Positions 55,488 through 64,000 of a stretch of 64,000 nucleotides of DNA are shown piece by piece; position 1 is the first letter of the stretch; each line of letters starts with the position of its first letter. The notes below the pieces were generated by a model. The model searched no databases, was not told the DNA's origin, and worked only from the letters and a program-made list of their open reading frames with translations. The translations under genes and the position numbers were made by a program. The DNA is from Acidiphilium multivorum AIU301 (GTDB lineage Bacteria > Pseudomonadota > Alphaproteobacteria > Acetobacterales > Acetobacteraceae), in assembly GCF_000202835.1 (NCBI RefSeq), contig NC_015186.1, positions 1,984,001 through 2,048,000 on the forward strand, given 5' to 3'.

Positions 55488-56318
55488 ATGAACCGTTCCG
55501 CCGCGACCATCGCCGTGATCCTGATCGTGCTTGGCGTTCTCATCGCCGTGCCGCTGCGCCTCGCCTTTCCCGGCGCCGTGGTGGCGCTGCTCGGCATCGC
55601 CTGCGGGCTGACGCTCAGGACGGCGAACGAATGGGAGCGCGCCGTGGTGCTGCGGCTCGGCCGCTTCGCCGGCATTCGCGGGCCGGGCGTGTTCTTCATC
55701 ATCCCGGTCATCGAGACGGTCTATGTGCTGGTCGATACCCGCAAGCAGAGCACGATCATCAGCGCGGAGAACACGCTGACGCTGGATGGCGTTTCGGTCG
55801 CGGTGGATTCGGTGCTGTTCTGGAAGGTGGAGGATGTGCGGCGGGTGGCAACCGAGCTGACCGATTATCGCGCGATGATCGGCCAGGTGGCGCAGACCTC
55901 GCTGCGCGAGATCATCAGCGGGATGGGGTTGGGCGAGATTCTCGGCAATCGCGAGGCGATGGATGCGAAGATCCGCGCCGCGATCGCCGCGAAGTCGCAG
56001 GATTGGGGGATCGGCGGGATCGCGGTGGAGATCCGCGACGTGCGGATTCCGGCCGAGCTGAACGACGCGATGAGCCGCAACGCGCAGGCGGAGAAGGAGA
56101 AGCAGGCGCGGGTGACGCTGGCGAGTTCGGAAGTGGCGATCGCCGAGCAGATCGTCCATGCCGGGGAGGTGTATGCCGCCAACCCGATGGCGCTGAAGAT
56201 CCGGCAGATGAACCTGGTTTACGAGATGAACAAGGACCGGGGGGCGACGATCCTGCTGCCGACCGAACTGGCCGGGGCGATGAGCGCGGTGCTGAAGGGG
56301 CTGACGCCGGAGGGCTGA
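55488..56318 (+). CDS. Slipin/SPFH-domain membrane protein
   Basis: A 276-residue stomatin-like protein. Two short hydrophobic segments (~8-45) are followed by the SPFH domain: TANEWERAVVLRLGRFAGIRGPGVFFIIPVIE, VSVAVDSVLFWKVED, TSLREIISGMGLGEILGNRE and the AEKEKQARVTLASSEV helical stretch. It probably organises membrane microdomains or regulates proteolysis. The usual partner NfeD is not adjacent. 3' end is followed by the hairpin array at 56332. Confidence 0.9.
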   Translation: MNRSAATIAVILIVLGVLIAVPLRLAFPGAVVALLGIACGLTLRTANEWERAVVLRLGRFAGIRGPGVFFIIPVIETVYVLVDTRKQSTIISAENTLTLDGVSVAVDSVLFWKVEDVRRVATELTDYRAMIGQVAQTSLREIISGMGLGEILGNREAMDAKIRAAIAAKSQDWGIGGIAVEIRDVRIPAELNDAMSRNAQAEKEKQARVTLASSEVAIAEQIVHAGEVYAANPMALKIRQMNLVYEMNKDRGATILLPTELAGAMSAVLKGLTPEG

Positions 56319-56331
56319 GCCTCAGGCGCCT

Positions 56332-56420
56332 GCCGTCCTGAGCCCTCGGCTCAGGCTCCGGCCGTCCTGAGCGTCCCGGCTCAGGCTCCGGCCGTCCTGA
56401 GCCTCCCGGCTCAGGCTCCG
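56332..56420. repeat. Three tandem 29/30-bp hairpin units between slipin and pmbA
   Basis: Units 56332-56360 (29 bp), 56361-56390 and 56391-56420 abut. Each contains CCTGAGC and GCTCAGG as an inverted repeat around a short loop, then CTCCG. The last unit reaches into pmbA and supplies its stop codon and final residues. The array probably acts as a bidirectional terminator for the convergent genes. Confidence 0.92.
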
Positions 56421-57739
56421 GCCATCGTCATGCCCTCGATCCGCAGCGTCGGCGCGTCGGTGCCGCGGCGGAATTCGAGGTCGTTCGCCGGGGTGAGGTG
56501 GAGGAACATCTCGCGCAGATTGCCGGCGACGGTGACCTCGGCGACCGGCTCGGCGAGCTGGCCGTCGCGGATCATGAAGCCGGCGGCGCCGCGCGAATAA
56601 TCGCCGGTGATGCCGTTCACGCCCATGCCGATCAGCTCGATGACATAGAGGCCGAGGCCGATATCGGCGATCAGCGCCTCGGGCGAGAGCGCGCCGGGCT
56701 GCATGTAGAGATTGCTCGGCGCCGGGGATGGCGGGCCGGAGGTGCCGCGGGCGGCGTGTCCGGTGGTGGCGAGGCCGAGCTGGGCGGCGCTGCGGGAGTC
56801 GAGCAGCCAGGTGGTCAGCCGGCCATCCTCGATCAGGGCGCGGCGGGAGACGGTCTGGCCCTCGCCGTCGAAGCTGCGCGAGCGCAGGCCGCGGCGGCGC
56901 AGCGGATCGTCGATGATGGAGATGCCGGGGGCGAAGATCGCCTGGCCCATCGCATCCTTGAGGAAGCTGGTGCCGCGGGCGATGGCGGCGCCGTTGATGG
57001 CGCCGGCGAAATGGCCGAGCAGCGAGCCGGCGACGCGGGGGTGGTAGACCACCGGCAGTTTCGTGGTGGCCGGGCGGCGCGGGTCGAGCCGGCTGACCGC
57101 GCGCTCGGCGGCGGCGCGGCCGAGGCCGGCGGGGTCAGCAAGGTCGGCGCCGTGGACGGCGGCGGAATATTCATAGTCGCGCTGCATCCCCACCCCTTCG
57201 CCGGCGATGGGCGAGACGGAGACGCCGTGGTTGGAGCGGGAATAGGCGCCGGCGAAGCCGCGCGAGGTGGCCAGCGCGATGTGGCTGCGCGACCAGGAGG
57301 CGCCGGCGCCCTCGGAATTGGTGATGCCCTTGACCGCGAGGGCCGCCTCTTCCGCCGCGGCGGCGCGGGCGAGCAGCGCCTCGACGCCGGGTTCGGCCGG
57401 ATCGTCCATGTCGAGCGGGGCGGAATCGGGCGGCGGCGGCGCGTCGGGGATGGTGGAGAAGCGATCCTCGGGGACGACGCGGGCCATCGCCACCGCCTGT
57501 TCGGCGAGGCGGGAGAAGCCTGCGGGGTCGATCGCGCCGGAGGAGACGATGGCGCTGCGGCTTCCCACGAAGACGCGCAGGCCGACCGTGTCGCTTTCGG
57601 CGCGCTCGATCTCCTCGACCTTGCCGAGGCGGCGGCCGACGGAGAGCGAGGTGCCGGAGCCCATCAGCGCATCGGCGGAATCCGCGCCGGCGCGCTTCGC
57701 GGCGTCGAGCAGGGCTTCGAGCAGGTCGAGCCGGTTCAC
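56411..57739 (-). CDS. pmbA: TldD/PmbA-family metallopeptidase, PmbA (TldE) subunit
   Basis: A 442-residue protein of the PmbA/TldE family: AESDTVGLRVFVGSRSAIVSSG, NSEGAGASWSRSHIALATSRGFAGAYSRS, GTSFLKDAMGQAIFAPGISIIDDP and GITGDYSRGAAGFMI. With TldD it forms a peptidase that degrades unfolded or modified peptides; TldD is not in the window. It starts at GTG 57739, overlapping the M16 peptidase stop (GTGA). Its last residues are encoded by the tandem repeat at 56391-56420. Confidence 0.93.
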   Translation of the reverse strand: MNRLDLLEALLDAAKRAGADSADALMGSGTSLSVGRRLGKVEEIERAESDTVGLRVFVGSRSAIVSSGAIDPAGFSRLAEQAVAMARVVPEDRFSTIPDAPPPPDSAPLDMDDPAEPGVEALLARAAAAEEAALAVKGITNSEGAGASWSRSHIALATSRGFAGAYSRSNHGVSVSPIAGEGVGMQRDYEYSAAVHGADLADPAGLGRAAAERAVSRLDPRRPATTKLPVVYHPRVAGSLLGHFAGAINGAAIARGTSFLKDAMGQAIFAPGISIIDDPLRRRGLRSRSFDGEGQTVSRRALIEDGRLTTWLLDSRSAAQLGLATTGHAARGTSGPPSPAPSNLYMQPGALSPEALIADIGLGLYVIELIGMGVNGITGDYSRGAAGFMIRDGQLAEPVAEVTVAGNLREMFLHLTPANDLEFRRGTDAPTLRIEGMTMAGA

Positions 57740-59001
57740 GCCGCCAGCCTCTCGATGATTTTCGGCATCTGCGGCACGCGGCCGACCGGGCCGATCGCGG
57801 CAAGGGTGGGCTTGGCGCGGAAGATGCGGGTGGCGACGCTGGTGATGTCGTCCACCGTCACGGCGTCGATCTTCGCGACGGTTTCGGCGGTCGGCACGAT
57901 GCGGCCGAAGATCTGCCACTGGCGGGCGATCTGCTCGCAGCGGCTGCCGGTGCTTTCCAGCGACATCAGCAGACCGGCCTTGACCTGGGCGCGGGCGCGG
58001 CGGAGTTCGGCCTCGGAGACGCTCTGGCGAACCTTGGCCAGCTCGCCGAGGGTGACGGGGACGAGTTCGGCCGCCTCGGCCTCGCCGGTGCCGGCATAGA
58101 TGCCGAACAGCCCGGCATCGCGCGCCGGCAGGGCGAAGCTGTAGATCGAGTAGACGAGGCCGCGCTTCTCGCGGATTTCCTGGAACAGGCGCGAGGACAT
58201 GCCGCCGCCGAGCAAAGTGGAGAGCAGCATCGCGGCGTGGAAATCGGGATCGGCGTAGCCGACGGCGGGGAAGCCGAGGACGAGATGCGCCTGGTCGAGA
58301 TCGCGCAGCTCGCGGTATTCGCCGCCGGCGTAATCGGCCGGCAGCGGCTCGGCGCGGGTGGCGGCCGGCAGGTCGGCGAAGTGCTTCGCCACGAGATCGA
58401 CCACGCGCGCGTGTTCAAGATTGCCGGAGGCGGCGATGACGAGGTTCTCCGGCGTGTAGTGCGCCTTCATGTAGCGGCGCAGCGCGTCCGGCCCGATGGC
58501 GCGGATGATCTCCTCGGTGCCGAGGGTGGGCCAGCCCATCGGCTGGTCGGGATAGGCGGCGAGCTGGAAATGGTCGAACACGATATCGTCCGGCGTGTCG
58601 TTCGCTTGGCCGATCTCTTGCAGGATGACGCCGCGCTCGCGCTCGAATTCCGCCGGATCGAAGGTGGAATGGCAGAGGATGTCGCCGATGATGTCGATGC
58701 CGAGGGAGAGATCCTCCTTCAGCAGCTTCACGTAATAGGCGGTCTGCTCGCGCGAGGTGTAGGCGTTGATGTGGCCGCCGACATCCTCGATCGCCTCGGC
58801 GATGGCGGCGGCACTCCGGCGCTCGGTGCCCTTGAAGGCCATGTGTTCGAGGAAATGCGAGACGCCGTTTTCCGCCGCCGTCTCGTGGCGGGTGCCGACG
58901 CCGGCATAGGCGCCGAAGGAGACGGTCTCCACCCGGTCCATCCGTTCGGTCAGGATGGTCAGGCCGGAGTCGAGTTTCGTCACCTGCACTGTATCACTCA
59001 T
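57736..59001 (-). CDS. M16-family zinc peptidase (processing-peptidase type)
   Basis: A 421-residue pitrilysin-family peptidase. The inverted zinc motif HxxEH is HFLEH at 49-53 (NGVSHFLEHMAFKGT), with the distal Glu in the ERGVILQEI segment. The C-terminal half holds the Gly-rich loop region (LLGGGMSSRLFQEIREKRGLVYSI). It resembles the alphaproteobacterial ancestor of mitochondrial processing peptidase. ATGA overlap with thrC upstream and GTGA with pmbA downstream give a tight three-gene run. Confidence 0.95.
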   Translation of the reverse strand: MSDTVQVTKLDSGLTILTERMDRVETVSFGAYAGVGTRHETAAENGVSHFLEHMAFKGTERRSAAAIAEAIEDVGGHINAYTSREQTAYYVKLLKEDLSLGIDIIGDILCHSTFDPAEFERERGVILQEIGQANDTPDDIVFDHFQLAAYPDQPMGWPTLGTEEIIRAIGPDALRRYMKAHYTPENLVIAASGNLEHARVVDLVAKHFADLPAATRAEPLPADYAGGEYRELRDLDQAHLVLGFPAVGYADPDFHAAMLLSTLLGGGMSSRLFQEIREKRGLVYSIYSFALPARDAGLFGIYAGTGEAEAAELVPVTLGELAKVRQSVSEAELRRARAQVKAGLLMSLESTGSRCEQIARQWQIFGRIVPTAETVAKIDAVTVDDITSVATRIFRAKPTLAAIGPVGRVPQMPKIIERLAA

Positions 59002-60401
59002 GCATCGTTCCTGTGCGCGAAATGGCGGACCAGGGTCTCGACCTCGTCGAGGCTGTTGCCCGCGCGTACGAAATGTTCCTGACGGTCATATAGGTCGTCG
59101 AGACGCGGCGGCAGCCCCGGGCGGATGCCGATCGCGCGATGCATTGCCTCGGGGAACTTGGCGGGGTGCGCCGTCGCCGCGGCGATGACCGGCACGCCGA
59201 CCGGGGCGGCGGCGCGGGCGGCGGCGATGCCGATCGCGGTGTGCGGGTCGGCGATGTAGCCGGTTTCGGCGCGGATCCGGGCGATTTCGGCGAGGGTCGC
59301 CGCATCGTCGAGGGCGAGGCCGGCGAAATCCCGCCGGACCGACTGCCAGACCTCGCGGGAGACCTTCATCGTCCCGCTGGCGCGGAAATCGACCATGGTG
59401 CGGGCGGTCTCCGGCGCATCCCTGCCCAGCGCCTCGAACAGGAGGCGCTCGAAATTCGAGCTGACCTGGATGTCCATCGAGGGGGAGACGGTTTCGACCA
59501 CGCCGGCGGTGCGCATGTCGTTGGCGGCGAGGAAGCGGGCGAGGATGTCGTTCGCGTTGCTGCCGACGATGAAGCGCTCGATCGGCAGGCCCATCTGCCG
59601 CGCCGCCCAGGCGGCGAGGATGTTGCCGAAATTGCCGGTCGGCACCGCGACGGCGACCGGGCGGTCCGGCGCGCCGAGGGCGAGGGCGGCGGCGGCGAAA
59701 TAGGGGATCTGGCCGGCGATGCGCGCCCAGTTGATCGAATTCACCGCCGACAGGCGCAGCTCGGTGCGGAAGGGCGCATCGGCGAACATCGCCTTCACCA
59801 GGTCCTGGCAGTCGTCGAACGTGCCGGAGAGGGCGATGTTGAGGACGTTGCGGGCCTTGACCGTGGTCATCTGCCGGCGCTGGACCTCGGAGGTGCGGCC
59901 TTCGGGGTGGAGGATGGCGATGTCGACCCGCAGGCGGTCGCGGCAGGCCTCGATCGCGGCGGAGCCGGTATCGCCCGAGGTGGCGCCCACGATCGTCACC
60001 CGCTCGTCGCGGGCGGACAGGACATGGTCGAACAGGCGGCCGGCGACCTGGAGGGCGAGATCCTTGAAGGCGAGGGTCGGGCCGTGGAACAGTTCCAGCA
60101 CGAAGAGCGAGGGTTCGAGCTGGACCAGCGGGACGACCGCCGCATGGTCGAACCCGCGATAGGAGGCGCGGGTGATGGCTTGCAGATCGTCGAAGCCGAT
60201 GGCGCCGCCGGTCATGAACGGGGCCATGACGCGGGCGGCGAGCTCGGCATAGGGCAGGCCGCGCAGCGCGCGCCATTCCGCCGGGGAGAAGACCGGCCAG
60301 GTCTCGGGCACGAACAGCCCGCCATCCTCGGCCAGCCCGGCCAGCAGGACATCGTCGAATTCACGGGACGGGGCCGCACCGCGGGTGGAGACGTAGCGCA
60401 T
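58998..60401 (-). CDS. thrC: Threonine synthase
   Basis: A 467-residue PLP enzyme that converts O-phosphohomoserine to threonine. The PLP Lys113 is in TLAFKDLALQ, GATSGDTGSAAIEA forms the phosphate cup and VPTGNFGNILAAW the substrate loop. It is the long class II type. First of the thrC-M16 peptidase-pmbA overlap run, which recurs in alphaproteobacteria. Confidence 0.97.
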   Translation of the reverse strand: MRYVSTRGAAPSREFDDVLLAGLAEDGGLFVPETWPVFSPAEWRALRGLPYAELAARVMAPFMTGGAIGFDDLQAITRASYRGFDHAAVVPLVQLEPSLFVLELFHGPTLAFKDLALQVAGRLFDHVLSARDERVTIVGATSGDTGSAAIEACRDRLRVDIAILHPEGRTSEVQRRQMTTVKARNVLNIALSGTFDDCQDLVKAMFADAPFRTELRLSAVNSINWARIAGQIPYFAAAALALGAPDRPVAVAVPTGNFGNILAAWAARQMGLPIERFIVGSNANDILARFLAANDMRTAGVVETVSPSMDIQVSSNFERLLFEALGRDAPETARTMVDFRASGTMKVSREVWQSVRRDFAGLALDDAATLAEIARIRAETGYIADPHTAIGIAAARAAAPVGVPVIAAATAHPAKFPEAMHRAIGIRPGLPPRLDDLYDRQEHFVRAGNSLDEVETLVRHFAHRNDA

Positions 60402-60463
60402 CGGCAGGTCGTTCCTGGAAAGGCGTCAGCGTGCGGCGCCGCGCGCGGCGGCGCCGCTGCGGA

Positions 60464-60964
60464 TCAGGCGTTGGCGATCGTCTCGCCGTCGCCCTGGGCG
60501 CGGCGGGCCTGCCAGAGGCCGACGAAATCCACCGGGCCGAGCATCACCGGCGGGAAGCCGCCATCGCGGGTGACATCGGCGAGGATGTTGCGGGCGAAGG
60601 GGAACAGCAGGCGCGGGCATTCGACGAGCAGCACGGGCTCGATCTGGTTGTCCGGAATGCCGGTCAGGGTGAACACGCCGGCATAGGACAGGTCGGCGAT
60701 GAACACGGTGAGGTCCTTGCCGCCCTCAGCGCCGTTGCCGCTTTCGGCCGGTGCCGGATGGGTCGCTTCCGCGCGGGTGGTCAGCGTCACCTCGTAGACA
60801 TGGGCGTCGTCCTGCAGGCGCTGGACCTGAACGTCGAGGTTGATGTTCACGGTCGGAGCCTGGCGGAGGAGCGTATAGATCGCCGGCGCACCGGGAACCT
60901 CGAAGGACAGGTCCTTCGTGTACTGGATGTTGAGCGTGAGCGGCGCGATCTGCGTTTCGGACAT
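60464..60964 (-). CDS. secB: Protein-export chaperone SecB
   Basis: A 166-residue tetrameric chaperone that holds preproteins unfolded for SecA. Family blocks LNIQYTKDLSFEVPGAPAIY, YEVTLTTRAEA, VFIADLSYAGVFTLTGIPDNQIEPVLLVECPRLLFPFARNILADVTRDGGFPP. ATG 60964 has GGAG 8 bases upstream; an ATG 15 bases earlier lacks one. It is divergent from argC. Confidence 0.96.
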   Translation of the reverse strand: MSETQIAPLTLNIQYTKDLSFEVPGAPAIYTLLRQAPTVNINLDVQVQRLQDDAHVYEVTLTTRAEATHPAPAESGNGAEGGKDLTVFIADLSYAGVFTLTGIPDNQIEPVLLVECPRLLFPFARNILADVTRDGGFPPVMLGPVDFVGLWQARRAQGDGETIANA

Positions 60965-61047
60965 TGGTGGTGGCTCCATTTGACTGATGGCCCGCCTAGC
61001 ACAGGGGCGCGTTTGGTGCCAGCATGACGCGACAAGGAGCTTGCGCC

Positions 61048-61998
61048 ATGACCAGGAGCGTGTTCATCGACGGCGAGGCCGGAACGACCGGCCTGCAGAT
61101 AGTGGAGCGGCTGCGGCGGATGCCCGGCGTGGCGTTGCGCAGCCTCGACCCGGCGATGCGCAAGGACCCTTCCGCGCGCCGCGCGATGATGGAATCCGTG
61201 GACCTCGTGGTGCTCTGCCTGCCGGATGCGGCCGCGCGCGAGGCCGCCGCCATGGTGGAGGGAATGGGCAGCGCCGCCCCGCGCCTGCTGGACGCCAGCA
61301 CGGCGCACCGGACCGCGCCCGGCTGGACCTACGGGTTCGCCGAACTGGCGCCGGGACAGGCGGCCGCCATCGCCGCGGCGCCGCGCGTCGCCAATCCGGG
61401 CTGCTACGCCACCGGCGCCATCGCCCTGCTGCGGCCGCTGGTCGATGCCGGATTGCTGCCGGAGGATCATCCGGTCGCGATCAACGCGGTGTCGGGATAT
61501 TCGGGGGGCGGCAAGGCGATGATCGCCGATCACGAGAGCGCCGGCGGCCCGCCCTTCGAGCTCTACGCGCTGTCGCTCAACCACAAGCACCTGCCGGAGA
61601 TCGTCGCCCATGCCGGGCTGGCGCGGCGGCCGATCTTCGTCCCTTCGGTCGGGCATTTCCGCCAGGGCATGCTGGTCTCGATTCCGCTGCATCTCGACAC
61701 CCTGCCCGGCCGGCCGACCGCGCGCGAGATCGGCTCGGCGCTGATGGACCGGTATGACGGCGGCGGGCAGGTGGTGGTCCGCAAGACGCCCTGCGAGCAG
61801 CGGCTGGAGGCGGCGGCGGCCGAAGGTTCGGACCTGATGGAGCTGTTCGTGTTCGAAAACGAGGCCGAAAGCCAGGCGGTGCTGGTGGCAAGGCTCGACA
61901 ACCTGGGCAAGGGCGCCTCGGGCGCGGCGGTGCAGAATATCGGACTGATGCTCGGGCTGAACGCGAACCGGGAGGTCCGCGCCGCGGCGCACGCCTGA
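61048..61998 (+). CDS. argC: N-acetyl-gamma-glutamyl-phosphate reductase (type 2 ArgC)
   Basis: A 316-residue NADP-dependent reductase of arginine synthesis. The nucleotide motif is [15 protein letters not shown], and the catalytic Cys119 is in [11 protein letters not shown]. The compact length and motifs fit the type 2 (ArgC2) form. Start 61048 is set by AAGGAG at 61034; the earlier ATG at 61024 has no ribosome site. Stands alone, divergent from secB. Confidence 0.95.
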   Translation: MTRSVFIDGEAGTTGLQIVERLRRMPGVALRSLDPAMRKDPSARRAMMESVDLVVLCLPDAAAREAAAMVEGMGSAAPRLLDASTAHRTAPGWTYGFAELAPGQAAAIAAAPRVANPGCYATGAIALLRPLVDAGLLPEDHPVAINAVSGYSGGGKAMIADHESAGGPPFELYALSLNHKHLPEIVAHAGLARRPIFVPSVGHFRQGMLVSIPLHLDTLPGRPTAREIGSALMDRYDGGGQVVVRKTPCEQRLEAAAAEGSDLMELFVFENEAESQAVLVARLDNLGKGASGAAVQNIGLMLGLNANREVRAAAHA

Positions 61999-62053
61999 TC
62001 TTGACCCGCCGCACGGCGCCGCCCACGATGAGCGCCGAGAGGAGGGCAAACCG

Positions 62054-62602
62054 ATGCGACTTTTCATCGCCCTCGATCTGCCCTGGGAGATCCGGCAGAC
62101 CCTGGCGGGCTTCGCCTTCAACCTGCAAGGTGCGCGCTGGGTGCCGGCGCAGAACATGCACGTGACGCTGCGCTTCATCGGCGAGGCCAGCCGGCTCCAG
62201 GCCGAGGAGATCGATCACGCGCTCGCCGCGATCCGCGCGCCGGGGTTTCCGCTTACCCTGGCCGGTGCGGGCTGGTTCGAGAAGGGCGGCCGGGTGACCT
62301 CGCTGTGGATCGGGGTGGACCGCAATCCGGCGCTGCTGCACCTGCAATCGAAGATCGAGACCGCGCTGCGGCGGATCGGCCTGCCGCCGGAACGCCGCCG
62401 CTACGCGCCGCACGTGACGCTGGCACGGATGGATCTGCCGGTGGGACCGCGCTTCGCCGAATTCGTGCAGAGCCACAATCTCTACCGCTCGCCGCCGATC
62501 GAGGTGGGGCACATGACGCTGTTCAGCTCGCACCTGAGCGACGACCATCCGGCCTATACGGCGGAGGTCGAATACGAACTCGGCGCGGCCCCCGCGCCCT
62601 GA
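62054..62602 (+). CDS. thpR: RNA 2',3'-cyclic phosphodiesterase (2H family)
   Basis: A 182-residue 2H phosphoesterase with both HxT motifs: HVTLRF and HVTLAR. The start MRLFIALDLPWEIR is typical. It opens 2',3'-cyclic phosphates on RNA ends (formerly LigT). It follows argC by 55 bp on the same strand. Confidence 0.93.
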   Translation: MRLFIALDLPWEIRQTLAGFAFNLQGARWVPAQNMHVTLRFIGEASRLQAEEIDHALAAIRAPGFPLTLAGAGWFEKGGRVTSLWIGVDRNPALLHLQSKIETALRRIGLPPERRRYAPHVTLARMDLPVGPRFAEFVQSHNLYRSPPIEVGHMTLFSSHLSDDHPAYTAEVEYELGAAPAP

Positions 62603-62639
62603 GCGGGGGCTGACGAGGATCGGGATGGCCGCAATGAAA

Positions 62640-62666
62640 ACGGCCCGGATCGGTGATCCGGGCCGT
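62640..62666. terminator. Bidirectional hairpin terminator between thpR and mmsA
   Basis: A perfect 12-bp stem (62640-62651 with 62655-62666, loop GGT) lies between the convergent genes. On the minus strand it is followed by TTTT; on the plus strand by TTCTG, which is weak. Confidence 0.75.
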
Positions 62667-62714
62667 TCTGACTCACGCCGGGAGCGGCGCCACTTCGTCA
62701 GGCGGGAGCCTGCA

Positions 62715-64000
62715 TTACTTCATCGTCGGCATCACGAATTCGGCGCCGGCGCGGATGCCGGTGGGCCAGCGGGTCGTGATCGTCTTGAGCTTGGTGTAGA
62801 AGCGCACGCCTTCCGGCCCGTGCATGTGGTGGTCGCCGAACAGCGAGGCCTTCCAGCCGCCGAAGGAGTGGAACGCCATCGGCACCGGAATGGGCACGTT
62901 GATGCCGACCATGCCGACCTGGATGCGGTGGGCGAATTCGCGGGCCGAATCGCCGTCGCGGGTGAAGATCGAGGTGCCGTTGCCGAATTCATGGGCGTTG
63001 ATCATCCCCGCCGCCTCGTCGAAGCTGCCGGCGCGGACCACCGAGAGCACGGGGCCGAAGATTTCCTCACGGTAGATCTTCATCTCCGGGGTGACGCGGT
63101 CGAACAGCGTGCCGCCGATGAAGAAGCCGTTCTCGTAGCCCTGGCGGCGGAAATCGCGGCCATCGACGACCAGCTCGGCGCCGGCGGCGATGCCCTCGTC
63201 GATATAACCGCGCACCTTGTCGAGATGCTGGCGGGTGACGAGCGGGCCCATCTCGGCCTCGGGGTCGGTGCCCGGGCCGATGCGCAGGTCGCGCACGCGG
63301 GGGGCGAGGCGCTCGACCAGCGCGTTGGCGGTCGCCTCACCGACCGGGACGGCGACCGAGATCGCCATGCAGCGCTCGCCGGCGGAGCCATAGGCGGCAC
63401 CCATCAGCGCATCGACCGCCTGGTCCATGTCGGCGTCGGGCATGATGATCATGTGGTTTTTCGCGCCGCCCAGCGCCTGGGCGCGCTTGCCGTGGCGGGC
63501 GGCGGTTTCATAGATGTAGCGGGCGATCGGCGTCGAGCCGACGAAGCTGACGGCGGAAATGTCGGGATGGGCGAGCAGCGCGTCCACCGCCGTCTTGTCG
63601 CCATGGACGACGTTGAACACGCCATCCGGCAGGCCGGCGTCCTTCAGCCATTGCGCGAGCAGCAGGGCAGCCGAGGGGTCGCGCTCGGAGGGCTTGAGGA
63701 TGAAGCAGTTGCCGCAGGCGAGGGCGACGGGGAACATCCACATCGGCACCATCGCCGGGAAGTTGAACGGGGTGATGCCGGCGACGACGCCGAGCGGCTG
63801 GCGGACGGAGTGGCTGTCGATCCTGGTGCCGACATTCTCGGTGACCTCGCCCTTGAGCAGCAGCGGGGCGGCGGTGGCGAACTCGACCACCTCGATGCCG
63901 CGCTGCACCTCGCCCTTCGCATCCGAGATCACCTTGCCGTGCTCGGCGGAGATCACCGCGGCGAGATCGTCGATCCGCTCTTCGAGGATGTGCAGGAAGC
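62715..64000 (-). CDS. mmsA: Methylmalonate-semialdehyde dehydrogenase, CoA-acylating (cut by window edge)
   Basis: The frame is open to the window end ([22 protein letters not shown]...), so the N-terminal part is missing; ~428 residues remain of ~500. It is an ALDH with the MmsA marks: [33 protein letters not shown] and the catalytic Cys in [13 protein letters not shown]. MmsA converts methylmalonate or malonate semialdehyde with CoA to propionyl- or acetyl-CoA, in valine and inositol breakdown. Confidence 0.95.
   Translation of the reverse strand, partial: FLHILEERIDDLAAVISAEHGKVISDAKGEVQRGIEVVEFATAAPLLLKGEVTENVGTRIDSHSVRQPLGVVAGITPFNFPAMVPMWMFPVALACGNCFILKPSERDPSAALLLAQWLKDAGLPDGVFNVVHGDKTAVDALLAHPDISAVSFVGSTPIARYIYETAARHGKRAQALGGAKNHMIIMPDADMDQAVDALMGAAYGSAGERCMAISVAVPVGEATANALVERLAPRVRDLRIGPGTDPEAEMGPLVTRQHLDKVRGYIDEGIAAGAELVVDGRDFRRQGYENGFFIGGTLFDRVTPEMKIYREEIFGPVLSVVRAGSFDEAAGMINAHEFGNGTSIFTRDGDSAREFAHRIQVGMVGINVPIPVPMAFHSFGGWKASLFGDHHMHGPEGVRFYTKLKTITTRWPTGIRAGAEFVMPTMK

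Noticed and set aside
52692-56159. A very long open frame opposite valS and the slipin gene
   Set aside because: Arg/His/Pro-rich shadow translation without domains; both genes on the other strand are well supported.

Overview
The window reads as chromosome of a high-G+C alphaproteobacterium, most likely an acetic-acid-bacteria relative (Acetobacteraceae; an Acidiphilium-like genus is an inference, not shown). Pointers are the strong G/C bias at third codon positions, an alphaproteobacterial housekeeping set (MucR, PopZ-like DUF2497 protein, SdhE, HflX-Hfq, M16 peptidase-PmbA), a periplasmic PQQ alcohol dehydrogenase, and a Hint-domain (Hedgehog/intein-like) protein of a kind common in Acetobacteraceae. 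Nearly all of it is densely packed, ordinary chromosomal coding; one insertion sequence is present and there are no prophage, plasmid or CRISPR features.

Layout. 1-3000: end of citrate synthase, ArsR-type regulator, old-yellow-enzyme reductase and SDR oxidoreductase. 3000-6000: a PEP-CTERM surface protein, an orphan protein and a LuxR-type regulator whose upstream reading frame is broken by a 16-bp tandem duplication. 6000-13300: a co-oriented alcohol/aldehyde oxidation cluster (aldehyde dehydrogenase, DUF779 protein, PQQ alcohol dehydrogenase with a lanthanide-type active site, periplasmic binding protein, cytochrome c) read away from a sigma-54 activator; a consensus -24/-12 promoter and a cluster of GGGAC half-sites lie between them. 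13300-21650: a full five-enzyme histidine utilisation locus (hutF divergent from hutI-H-G-U, then hutC and a second formylglutamate-amidohydrolase-like gene) with divergent promoters that share one HutC-type operator.

21700-33400: YbjQ-type and DUF4168 proteins, mfd, sdhE, recG, a Nudix hydrolase, msrP, mazG, an inositol-monophosphatase-family phosphatase, hflX and hfq, with a triple palindrome between mazG and the phosphatase gene. 33600-36500: a Hint-domain gene cut in two by an ISAs1-family element with perfect 10-bp target duplications. 36500-40000: a cysE-iscS-fdx-mnmA operon that links cysteine synthesis to sulfur mobilisation and tRNA thiolation. 40300-47500: alpha/beta hydrolase, DeoR and MucR regulators, TusA-like protein, rimI, tsaB, nitroreductase, Nfu, Spy/CpxP-like protein, methyltransferase, glyoxalase II.

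47500-64000: propionyl-CoA synthetase, tRNA-Cys(GCA), Pcm-like methyltransferase, TolC-type outer membrane protein, PopZ-like protein, valS, slipin, pmbA, M16 peptidase, thrC, secB, argC, thpR and the 3' part of mmsA. Two short 30-bp tandem arrays sit exactly between convergent genes (47428-47517 and 56332-56420). I see no clearly undescribed multi-gene system. The most informative oddities are the frame-breaking duplication in the LuxR regulator, the sigma-54/UAS architecture of the alcohol locus, the IS-split Hint gene and the cysE-iscS-fdx-mnmA operon with its inverted-repeat operator candidate.
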